From the NCBI GenBank assembly GCA_029570835.1, contig JAKPTX010000089.1, positions 115,872-179,871 on the forward strand: a stretch of 64,000 nucleotides of DNA, read 5' to 3'. The position numbers and the translations under genes are program-made. Position 1 is the first letter of the stretch; each line of letters starts with the position of its first letter. The notes below the pieces were generated by a model that saw only the letters and a program-made list of their open reading frames with translations, had not been told where the DNA came from and ran no database searches. The stretch comes from Bacteroidota bacterium. GTDB taxonomy: Bacteria > Bacteroidota > Bacteroidia > Bacteroidales > WCHB1-69. Positions 53,414-61,284 of the stretch are shown here, one piece after another.

Positions 53414-54919
53414 TTAGTATTCTTCAGGAACAATCACTTTGGCGTTCTTGACAAACTCTTGAGATGCATGAATCAACTTGTACATCAATTGGTCATCTTC
53501 TACAAAAGGAACCACTTTGCGGTAACTCTCCACAAACTCTTCAATAAATGGTGAAGATTTCAGCGGTCTGCGGAACTCTAACGCCTGAGCCGCATTGAGT
53601 AACTCAATCGCCAATACTTTTTCCGTATTGTTGATGATGGTATACGCTTTAGTCGCTGCATTGGCACCCATACTCACGTGGTCTTCTTGTCCTTGTGAAG
53701 ATTCAATGGAATCGGCAGAAGAAGGCATACAAAGCGTTTTACTTTGACTAACAATCGATGCAGCAGTATATTGTGGAATCATAAATCCTGAATTGAGTCC
53801 CGGATTTTTAACCAGGAAGGATGGTAATTCACGTTTTCCTGCAATCAGTTGATAGATACGACGTTCAGAAACATTAGCCAACTCAGACATAGCCAAAGAA
53901 AGGAAATCCAATACCAGTGCCAAAGGTTGTCCGTGGAAGTTTCCTGCAGAAATAATTAAATCCTCTTCCGGAAATACGGTAGGATTGTCTGTTACAGAGT
54001 TGATTTCGGTTTCAATAACGCTTCCAATATAGGTAAGTGAATCCTTAGTTGCTCCGTGAATTTGTGGAATACAACGGAATGAATAAGGATCCTGAACATG
54101 TTGTTTAGGACGATTGATAATCTCTGAACCTTCCAATAGCTGGTTGATGTGTGCTGAGGTTACAATCTGTCCGATATGTGGTCGAACAATATGAACGGAA
54201 ATATGGAACGGCTCAATCCGTCCATCATAAGCATCCAACGAAACAGCGGCAATAATATCGGCTAACCAGGATAATTTCTCCGCTTTAATTATTAACCAGG
54301 TTGCATAAGCGCCCATAAATTGAGTTCCGTTGAGCAGCGCTAATCCTTCTTTCGATTGCAACGTAATCGGTTCCCAGCCAAATTTGGCATTGATCTCTTC
54401 GGCGCTATATTTTTTATTTCTGTAATACACCTCACCCATGTTCAATAAGGGTAATGAAAGGTGAGCCAAAGGAGCTAAATCGCCGGAAGCACCCAACGAA
54501 CCTTGCTGATACACAACAGGATACACACCTTTGTTGTAAAAATCGATCAGCCGTTGAATAGTCTCAACCTGAACCCCTGAATGACCTTGAGATAGCGATT
54601 GAATTTTCAATAACAACATCAATTTGACAATTTCCTGTGGCACTTCGTCACCCATCCCGCAAGCATGAGAAATAACCAGATTTTTTTGCAACAATGAAAG
54701 GTCTTCTTTCGAAATGGAGCGGTTATACAACGACCCAAATCCGGTGTTGATGCCGTAAATCGGGGTACTGCTCGCAGCCATTTTTTCGTCAATATAAGTG
54801 CGGCAAGCCTGAACCGCTTCTATGGCTTCCTCTGATAAAACTAATTTCGTTTTGGATTCGATGATCTCTTGTACTTTTTCTAAACTTAGAAATTCTGAAG
54901 AAATAGAGTGTGATTTCAT
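53414..54919 (-). CDS. hutH: Histidine ammonia-lyase
   Basis: A 501-residue lyase that deaminates histidine to urocanate, the first step of histidine breakdown. The Ala-Ser-Gly that forms the MIO cofactor is in GSLGASGDLAPLAH. Other family signatures are YGINTGFGSL, NGTQFMGAYA, NPTVFPEEDLIISAGNFHGQPLAL and SSQGQEDHVSMGANAATKA. No other hut genes are in the window. It leads the minus-strand series running through murC and ribE and has a promoter at 55004. Confidence 0.96.
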   Translation of the reverse strand: MKSHSISSEFLSLEKVQEIIESKTKLVLSEEAIEAVQACRTYIDEKMAASSTPIYGINTGFGSLYNRSISKEDLSLLQKNLVISHACGMGDEVPQEIVKLMLLLKIQSLSQGHSGVQVETIQRLIDFYNKGVYPVVYQQGSLGASGDLAPLAHLSLPLLNMGEVYYRNKKYSAEEINAKFGWEPITLQSKEGLALLNGTQFMGAYATWLIIKAEKLSWLADIIAAVSLDAYDGRIEPFHISVHIVRPHIGQIVTSAHINQLLEGSEIINRPKQHVQDPYSFRCIPQIHGATKDSLTYIGSVIETEINSVTDNPTVFPEEDLIISAGNFHGQPLALVLDFLSLAMSELANVSERRIYQLIAGKRELPSFLVKNPGLNSGFMIPQYTAASIVSQSKTLCMPSSADSIESSQGQEDHVSMGANAATKAYTIINNTEKVLAIELLNAAQALEFRRPLKSSPFIEEFVESYRKVVPFVEDDQLMYKLIHASQEFVKNAKVIVPEEY

Positions 54920-55003
54920 TAGAAATATATTTTTGTTAAATATTAAATTTTAAAGTTATATATTCTTGATACTCAATGTTCTATAAAAAACAAAGCAATC
55001 CTG

Positions 55004-55011
55004 CAAACATA
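55004..55011 (-). promoter_or_regulatory. Predicted promoter -7 element for hutH
   Basis: TATGTTTG on the minus strand, 84 bases before hutH; it is divergent from the pyrC promoter 36 bp away. Confidence 0.55.
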
Positions 55012-55047
55012 CTGAAAAATTTGGAATTAGAACTCCCCCTTTTTCTT

Positions 55048-55055
55048 TATCTTTG
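55048..55055 (+). promoter_or_regulatory. Predicted promoter -7 element for pyrC
   Basis: TATCTTTG, 21 bases before ATG 55077. It overlaps an in-frame TTG at 55053, which is therefore not the start. Confidence 0.7.
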
Positions 55056-55076
55056 CATCAACAAAATTTTGAGATT

Positions 55077-56270
55077 ATGTGGATTAAAAATATACGTTTA
55101 GTAGATTCTGTTCTTGATTTTTTTGGAGAAATAAAAATAGGGGGGAGCCAAATCATCGCCCTTGGAGAACAACTAAGCAGTGACTCGGACGTGCTCTCCT
55201 TCGAGGGGAACGGGTTGGCGCTCTTACCCGCATTCACCGACCTGCATGTCCATTTTCGGGACCCGGGTCTGACTCACAAAGAGGATCTCCAAACCGGAAG
55301 TATGGCGGCACTCCACGGAGGCTACACTGCCGTCAACCTCATGCCCAATACCAGACCGATTATCAGTAGTATGGAATTGGTGGAGGATGTGCACCAAAGA
55401 GCAAAAGCGTTAGATCTGGTGACCGTCAATCAGACTTTAAGCATGACCAAAAACCTGCACGGTATCGATTATCAACATCTGGAACAACTTGAACCTAATC
55501 AGGTGCTGTTTGTTACGGATGATGGCAGCGGCGTGAATGATGATGAGGTGATGGAGCAGATTTTTAAGATTTGCAAAGAGAAAAATATCACGATCATGTC
55601 TCACGCTGAAGATGCTCGATACAGCAAAATCGATATGAGAATCGCAGAGAACAACATGACATTCAGAGATATAGAACTGTTGAAAAAAATCGGTGGACAT
55701 CTCCATTTTTGTCACGTCAGCACCAAAGAGGCTATCGAGGCGATTCGCGCAGCCCAAAAAGAGGGACATAACGTAACTTGCGAAGTAACACCTCACCATA
55801 TTTTTGCGACCGGTGAAGAGGTAAATCACTACAGAGTCAATCCTCCTTTCAGAGAAAAAGAGGATATCGATGCGCTCATCGCTGCCATTCAGGATGGAAC
55901 GGTAGCCGCGATTGCTACAGACCATGCGCCGCATACTGCCGAAGAGAAACAGGCGGGAGCACCCGGGATGATGGGACTGGAGCTGGCTTTCTCTATCTGC
56001 TACACCACTTTGGTAAAACCGGGACATATTACCTTGAACCGATTGGTTGAATTGCTATCCACAACCCCTTCCCAAATGATGAAACTCAATAAAGGCTCTT
56101 TGGAAGTGGGAAAAGATGCAGATCTTGTGATTGTGGATCTGGATAAAAAATGGACAGTGGACCCCAAACAATTTCTTTCAAAATCTCAAAACTCTCCCTT
56201 TATCGGCAGAGAGTTGGATGGCAAAATAGTGGCTACAATCCGTAAAGGAAAACTCTATAGATGGAACTAA
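55077..56270 (+). CDS. pyrC: Dihydroorotase
   Basis: A 397-residue amidohydrolase (class I dihydroorotase) that closes carbamoyl-aspartate to dihydroorotate in pyrimidine synthesis. The metal motif is HVHFRDPGLTHKED; further ligands are in MSHAED, FCHVST and the catalytic Asp in ATDHAPHTAEEK. The substrate-binding GxxGxE region reads APGMMGLELAF. The start ATG at 55077 gives MWIKNIRLVDS. It is followed 19 bp later by xseA. Confidence 0.94.
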   Translation: MWIKNIRLVDSVLDFFGEIKIGGSQIIALGEQLSSDSDVLSFEGNGLALLPAFTDLHVHFRDPGLTHKEDLQTGSMAALHGGYTAVNLMPNTRPIISSMELVEDVHQRAKALDLVTVNQTLSMTKNLHGIDYQHLEQLEPNQVLFVTDDGSGVNDDEVMEQIFKICKEKNITIMSHAEDARYSKIDMRIAENNMTFRDIELLKKIGGHLHFCHVSTKEAIEAIRAAQKEGHNVTCEVTPHHIFATGEEVNHYRVNPPFREKEDIDALIAAIQDGTVAAIATDHAPHTAEEKQAGAPGMMGLELAFSICYTTLVKPGHITLNRLVELLSTTPSQMMKLNKGSLEVGKDADLVIVDLDKKWTVDPKQFLSKSQNSPFIGRELDGKIVATIRKGKLYRWN

Positions 56271-56289
56271 CAGAAACACTCAAAAACTA

Positions 56290-57558
56290 ATGGAAAAACA
56301 ACGCGAAACTTATAATGAGAGACCGGTTTACTCCCTCTCTGAAATCACTAAAAGTATTGAAAGTGTAGTTGCAAAAACTTATACACGGGCTTATTATATC
56401 AAAGCGGAAATCCTGAAATTGAACTATTACCCTCATTCCGGACACTGTTACCCTGAATTGGTCGAGAAGGAGGATGGAAAAATTAAAGCCCAAATGAAAG
56501 GCGTCATTTGGTCTAATCAGTTTAGAGTCATCAATGAGCGATTTCTAAAAATGACCGGCGATCCCTTGAAAGAGAATATCGGGATTTTGTTTCTTGCAAC
56601 CATAGAATTCAATTCACACCACGGACTCAGTCTCTTTATTCAGGATATTGATCCTTCTTACACTTTGGGCGAAATTGCCAAAAATAAAAAGGAAGTGATC
56701 GAAAGATTGAAAAAAGAGGAGGTTTTTGATGCCAATCGTTCGTTGAAACTACCTCTTGTTCCCAAAAAAATTGCTGTTATTTCTGTGGAAACCAGTAAGG
56801 GCTATAGCGACTTCATGGTAACACTGAAACAGAATCACTGGAACTATTGCTTTGAAACAGAGCTATTTCCATCTATATTGCAAGGAGATAGAGCGGCTGT
56901 TTCACTGGTGACCCGATTGGAGGAAATTGAAAAATTGAAGGAGAAATTTGATGTTGTCGTGATTGTGAGAGGGGGAGGAGGAGATGTGGGAATGAGCTGC
57001 TACGATGAGTATCTGCTGGCACATAAAGTGGCTACTTTTCCTTTGCCTGTCATTACCGGTATTGGACACTCAACCAATGAAACCGTAACGGATATGGTGG
57101 CGTACCAAAACAAGATTACCCCGACAGAAGTGGCCTATTTTTTGATTCAGCAGTATAATAACTTTGCGGTTGCTGTCGAAGATATTCAGAATACGATTGT
57201 TCAGTATGTATCGCAAAAATTGGTAACTCAGCGATTACAATTGGATCAGTGGGAAGAGTCAATCTATAAAACGGCACGTTTCATCGTACAAACCAAGCAG
57301 ATGGAAATAGAAACAACTCAACAATCGCTCAAAACTGCTACGCTCCGCTTTATAGATTTGCAAAAAAGAGAGCTGGAACGCTTTGAGACGACAGTTCAGC
57401 TTTTAAGTCCCGAAAATATTCTGAAAAAGGGCTATAGTATTACCTATCTGAATGGAAAAGCAGTAAAAGATAAAACTCAAGTAAAGGAAAATGATATATT
57501 AACAACACGACTCTATGACGGAGAAGTGAAAAGTATAGTTATTCATGATAAAAGCTAA
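56290..57558 (+). CDS. xseA: Exodeoxyribonuclease VII large subunit
   Basis: A 422-residue nuclease subunit that degrades single-stranded DNA. It has the N-terminal OB fold (YSLSEITKSIESVVAKTYTRAYYIKAEI), then the catalytic region with VISVETSKGYSDF, VIVRGGGGDVGMSCYDEYLLAHKVATFP and TGIGHSTNETVTDMVAY, and a helical C-terminal part. The normal partner xseB, usually immediately downstream, is absent: the next gene overlaps by 14 bp and encodes a PHP phosphatase. A start two codons later is not seen. Confidence 0.92.
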   Translation: MEKQRETYNERPVYSLSEITKSIESVVAKTYTRAYYIKAEILKLNYYPHSGHCYPELVEKEDGKIKAQMKGVIWSNQFRVINERFLKMTGDPLKENIGILFLATIEFNSHHGLSLFIQDIDPSYTLGEIAKNKKEVIERLKKEEVFDANRSLKLPLVPKKIAVISVETSKGYSDFMVTLKQNHWNYCFETELFPSILQGDRAAVSLVTRLEEIEKLKEKFDVVVIVRGGGGDVGMSCYDEYLLAHKVATFPLPVITGIGHSTNETVTDMVAYQNKITPTEVAYFLIQQYNNFAVAVEDIQNTIVQYVSQKLVTQRLQLDQWEESIYKTARFIVQTKQMEIETTQQSLKTATLRFIDLQKRELERFETTVQLLSPENILKKGYSITYLNGKAVKDKTQVKENDILTTRLYDGEVKSIVIHDKS

Positions 57559-58387
57559 TTATCACACACATACCCTCTATTGTGACGGGAAGGATGAAAT
57601 GAAACTCTTTGTAGAGAAGGGTGTAGAACTTGGATTGGACCATTTGGGATTCTCCGCTCACTCTCCCATTATACAGGAGAATAATTTCTCAATTAAAATG
57701 GATCAGGTGCAAAACTACCTTGATGATATCGAAAAATATCAAAAGGAGTTCCCTCAAATTCAACTCTTTAAAGGATTGGAATGTGATTTTATTCCGGGAT
57801 TAACCTATCCCTTTCAATATTTTTTGGACAATTTTTCCTTCGATTATCTGATTGGAGGGGTGCATCTTGTCAAACCGCCGCACTCTGATGATGGAGTGTG
57901 GTTTATCGATGGTTCCAAACAGGAAACTTATGATGAAGGATTGCTCCAGTTTTTTAATATGGATATCAAAAAGGGAGTAACCGCTTTCTGGGAACAAACT
58001 TTCGAGATGATAGAAACTGAACCGATGGATATTATCGCTCACCTCGATAAAATTAAAATGCACAACAGAGATCGCTATTTTAAGGAGGATGAAAAATGGT
58101 ATCTGGAGTTGGTGGATCATGCAGTAGATCTGGTTTACAAACATAATATCATTGTTGAAATCAATTCCAGAGGAATTTACAAAAAACGATATCCCGGATT
58201 TTATCCCTCCGATTATATTCTGCAGAAGGTTGCTAAAAAGGGAATTCCTGTTGTGATTAGCAGTGATGCGCACAAATCGGAAGAGCTGGGCTTTTGCTAT
58301 GAAGAAGCAAAAGAGCAGTTGAAAAAAGCAGGGATTCACGAATTGGCGTACAAAGTAGAGAACGGCTGGGCGACAACTTCTTTTTAA
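57545..58387 (+). CDS. PHP-domain histidinol-phosphatase (HisJ type)
   Basis: A 280-residue PHP metallophosphatase. Metal-binding motifs are in the usual order: NYHTHTLYCDG, SAHSP, KGLECDFIPG, GGVHLV, AHLDKIK, EINSRG and SSDAHK. Sequence and length match the HisJ-type histidinol-phosphatases that complete histidine synthesis, though a related phosphatase role is possible. It overlaps xseA by 14 bp and mutS2 by 1 bp, so the pyrC-xseA-php-mutS2 genes form one operon. Confidence 0.88.
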   Translation: MIKANYHTHTLYCDGKDEMKLFVEKGVELGLDHLGFSAHSPIIQENNFSIKMDQVQNYLDDIEKYQKEFPQIQLFKGLECDFIPGLTYPFQYFLDNFSFDYLIGGVHLVKPPHSDDGVWFIDGSKQETYDEGLLQFFNMDIKKGVTAFWEQTFEMIETEPMDIIAHLDKIKMHNRDRYFKEDEKWYLELVDHAVDLVYKHNIIVEINSRGIYKKRYPGFYPSDYILQKVAKKGIPVVISSDAHKSEELGFCYEEAKEQLKKAGIHELAYKVENGWATTSF

Positions 58388-60843
58388 TGAGTAAAAGTAT
58401 GATCTTTCCGGAAAATTTTGAACAAAAGATAGGATTTGACACTATAAAAGAGTGGCTCTCCAGTCATTGTATTACCACAATGGGGAAGGAGCGGGCACTC
58501 AATCTGAAAGCGCTCAATCAGTACGATGAGATCATGATGCGCCTGCATGAAACGGAGCAGTTCAAAACCGCCATTCTCATGGATGATCCGGTGCCGCTGC
58601 AAGAGATTGTCGATATTACACCCTATCTTCAAAAAATCAAACCGGAAGGCACATTTCTGGAAGTGGAAGAGTTGGTAGAAGTGAGAACGGTCATCTCCAC
58701 AGTGATCGATATTTCCGTTTACTTTAGGGTGAAAAATAAAGAGGAGAAATATCCCGATTTGTGGGCAATTTGCGAAAATGTTTACCTCGAAATTGAACTC
58801 CTGGAAGCCATCAATCGGATTATCAATCCCAAAGGGGAACTGAAAGACAACAGCTCCGATACCTTGAGGCAGATCAGGTCGGAGATCATTAAGATTTCAG
58901 GGGAAGCAGATCGTAAAATCCGGAAGCTGTTGGGGAACTTTAAACAGGAAGGACTACTCAAGGAAGATGCGGAAATGACCATCCGGAATGGGCGACTCTG
59001 TATTCCGGTACCTGCGCCCAATAAGCGTAAAGTTGAAGGATTTATTCACGATGAATCGGCAACAGGACAAACCGTTTTTATTGAACCGACCGAGGTTTTT
59101 GATGCCAATAATGAGTTGAGAGATCTGCTCAATGCGGAAAGAAGAGAGATCATCAGAATATTGACGGAATTGACCAACCGGATCAGATTCCAAAGCGAGA
59201 ATCTGTATGAGTATCTGCGTTTTTTGGGATTGATCGATTATATTCGTGGCAAAGCCCTTCTGGCAATCGAGTTGGATGCCCATCTGCCAAATGTGTTGAA
59301 TACTCAAATTATCCATTGGCAGAAAGCTTTACATCCGATTTTATATAAAAATTATAAAAAAACAGATAAAAAAGTTGTACCGTTGGATCTCCAACTGGAT
59401 AAAAACCAACGGATTTTGATTATTTCGGGACCCAATGCGGGAGGAAAATCGGTCTGTCTTAAAACGGTCGGATTGTTGCAGTATATGTTGCAATCGGGAC
59501 TTTTAGTTCCGCTCTCACCCGTCTCGGATATGGGGATTTTCGACACTTTTTTCATCAATATGGGGGATGAGCAATCGATAGATAACGACTTGAGTACCTA
59601 TAGCTCGCACTTGAACAATATCAGGATCATGATTGAGAACATGACCCCGGGTTCGCTCTTTTTAATCGACGAATTTGGATCGGGAACGGAGCCCTCATTG
59701 GGGGGAGCGATGGCGGAAGCGATTCTGGAGCATGTGTACAAAATGGGAAGTTTCGGAATTATCACGACCCACTTTGCGAATTTGAAACTCTTTTCGGAAA
59801 CTCATCCCGAAGCGGTAAATGGAGCGATGCTGTTCGATATTCATGCCATGAAACCGCTCTTTATCCTGAAACAAGGCAAACCGGGAAGTTCTTTTACTTA
59901 TGAAATTGCCAAAAAGATCGGATTCCCGGAAACGATTATCGAACAGGCAATTCAAAAGTCCGGAACGGCGCAAATTGACTATGAACGGGCGTTGGAAGAG
60001 GTGGAACTCGAAAAGATAGAGTTGTCCAAACAGCTGCGACTGGTCAATCAAACGGATGAACAGCTGGCGCAGTTCATTGCCGACTATCAGGCTCAATATG
60101 AGGAGTTTGAAAGTCAAAGGAAAGAGATTTTAAAAAACGCTAAAAATCAGGCTATTCAAATCGTAGAGAATGCCAATAAAGTGATTGAAAAAACGATCCG
60201 GGAGATCAAAGAGGTGAAGGCAGATTCTGAAAAAACCAAACAGATCAGAGCTCAAGTGGATCAATTTAAAGAGGAGCTTTCCAAAAAAACAGAGAAACAA
60301 ACCAAAGAACCTGCTTTTAAACCGATGGTTCCCAAGCCTAAACCCGCGCCTCAACCTGTACAGGAAGATAGACCGATTGAAGTGGGGGATCAGGTGTTGA
60401 TTGATGAGGTGCAAACAGTGGGTGAAGTGGTTCAGATTAAAGGCAATGATGTGACGGTTTCTTTCAAAGGGATTACTTTCAAAACGGTGCTCAACAAATT
60501 GACCAGAATCAGTAAGAAAGAGGCGAAAACGATTGAGAAAAAAGGGTTTACGAATGTGGGTGGAACTCGTTTGGGCGACTTAATCAATCAGAAGTTGAGT
60601 CATTTTAAGCCTTATATTGATTTAAGAGGGGTGCGAACTGATGACGCTATAGTACAAGTAGAAGCCCTTCTTGATGAAGCGGTGCTTTTAAGTGTACATC
60701 AGGTCAAGATATTGCACGGCAAAGGGGATGGCATCCTCAGAAAAAAGATCCGCGAATACCTCGCCCGCAGAAAAGAAGTACGCGATTTTTACGATGAAAT
60801 CCTCGAACTCGGCGGCAGCGGCATAACAGTGGTAGACCTATAA
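58387..60843 (+). CDS. mutS2: Endonuclease MutS2
   Basis: An 818-residue ATPase of the MutS2 type, linked to suppression of recombination or to rescue of collided ribosomes. It lacks the mismatch-recognition domain. The ATPase core has Walker A SGPNAGGKS (about 338-346) and the DEFGSGTEPSLGGAMAEA motif. A long coiled coil with Glu and Lys follows (about 525-640), then a KOW-like segment (PIEVGDQVLIDE) and a C-terminal Smr nuclease domain with IDLRG, HGKGDG and the typical end. Start ATG 58387 overlaps the previous stop codon. Confidence 0.96.
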   Translation: MSKSMIFPENFEQKIGFDTIKEWLSSHCITTMGKERALNLKALNQYDEIMMRLHETEQFKTAILMDDPVPLQEIVDITPYLQKIKPEGTFLEVEELVEVRTVISTVIDISVYFRVKNKEEKYPDLWAICENVYLEIELLEAINRIINPKGELKDNSSDTLRQIRSEIIKISGEADRKIRKLLGNFKQEGLLKEDAEMTIRNGRLCIPVPAPNKRKVEGFIHDESATGQTVFIEPTEVFDANNELRDLLNAERREIIRILTELTNRIRFQSENLYEYLRFLGLIDYIRGKALLAIELDAHLPNVLNTQIIHWQKALHPILYKNYKKTDKKVVPLDLQLDKNQRILIISGPNAGGKSVCLKTVGLLQYMLQSGLLVPLSPVSDMGIFDTFFINMGDEQSIDNDLSTYSSHLNNIRIMIENMTPGSLFLIDEFGSGTEPSLGGAMAEAILEHVYKMGSFGIITTHFANLKLFSETHPEAVNGAMLFDIHAMKPLFILKQGKPGSSFTYEIAKKIGFPETIIEQAIQKSGTAQIDYERALEEVELEKIELSKQLRLVNQTDEQLAQFIADYQAQYEEFESQRKEILKNAKNQAIQIVENANKVIEKTIREIKEVKADSEKTKQIRAQVDQFKEELSKKTEKQTKEPAFKPMVPKPKPAPQPVQEDRPIEVGDQVLIDEVQTVGEVVQIKGNDVTVSFKGITFKTVLNKLTRISKKEAKTIEKKGFTNVGGTRLGDLINQKLSHFKPYIDLRGVRTDDAIVQVEALLDEAVLLSVHQVKILHGKGDGILRKKIREYLARRKEVRDFYDEILELGGSGITVVDL

Positions 60844-60960
60844 AAGTCGAAAGTCGAAAGTCGAAAGTTTAAATTTAGATTTTAGAATTTAGAATTACTT
60901 GATTGTCAGGTATTTATATTCAATAGTAGATTTATTTCATATTTCTAATTTCTTACTTCT
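60844..60960. repeat. 7-bp tandem repeats (GTCGAAA, GAATTTA) and a 95-bp block related to 44394-44490
   Basis: Three GTCGAAA units directly follow the mutS2 stop; GAATTTA-type units follow at 60870-60896. The segment from there to about 60960 aligns with 44394-44490, sharing TTTAGAATT, TGTCAGG/TATCAGG, ATTTATA/ATTTACA and TTTATTTCATATTTCTAATTT. No gene is present in the 441 bp between mutS2 and the convergent cargo gene. Confidence 0.7.
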
Positions 60961-60981
60961 TATTTGTAAATAAAAATAATG

Positions 60982-61027
60982 GGGGGCAGCATAGGTATTC
61001 CTTTTCAGACATTTTATCGCCCCACTC
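60982..61027 (+). repeat. GGGGGCAG-N30-CCCCACTC element, copy C
   Basis: GGGGGCAG at 60982-60989 and CCCCACTC at 61020-61027 with exactly 30 bases between; its right side ATTTTATCG resembles TTATTTTGTCG of copy A. It is 139 bp after mutS2. Confidence 0.75.
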
Positions 61028-61033
61028 GGCAAA

Positions 61034-61169
61034 GGGCAGGGACAAGCCCTGCCCCTACAATCGCGGTTAATTTAAATTGTCAAATTTGTAATTACCTGAA
61101 TATCAAATGCTTGTTGTAATTTTAATGTATCGCATAATAACACCATGGAGACAGGGCATGCCCTGTCTC
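61034..61169. repeat. Two palindromes followed by CTACAA
   Basis: GGGCAGGG/CCCTGCCC (61034-61041 and 61047-61054) followed by CCTACAAT, and the perfect 22-nt palindrome GAGACAGGGC-AT-GCCCTGTCTC (61148-61169) followed by TACAAC. They match in kind the GAGACGCAA palindrome plus CTACAG at 41728. Confidence 0.7.
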
Positions 61170-61196
61170 TACAACCTTCATTTTTACGACCATAAT

Positions 61197-61284
61197 CATT
61201 GTTTTTATCGATTGTTCCCCTCCTTTGGAGGGGCTAGGGGAGGTCTAATTCGTAATTCGTAATTCGTAATTCGTAATTCGTAAT
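61197..61284. repeat. 61-nt block identical to 41775-41835, plus CGTAATT heptamers
   Basis: The block at 61197-61257 matches the copy at 41775 base for base. CGTAATT units then run up to 61284 and abut the stop codon of the cargo gene at 61285. Confidence 0.85.

Noticed and set aside
55437..56027. 196-codon minus-strand frame inside pyrC
   Set aside because: It is antisense to the conserved catalytic part of pyrC, lacks a promoter and resembles no protein family; it is a by-product of codon use.
57800..58339. 179-codon minus-strand frame inside the PHP phosphatase gene
   Set aside because: Antisense to intact metal-binding motifs; no independent evidence.
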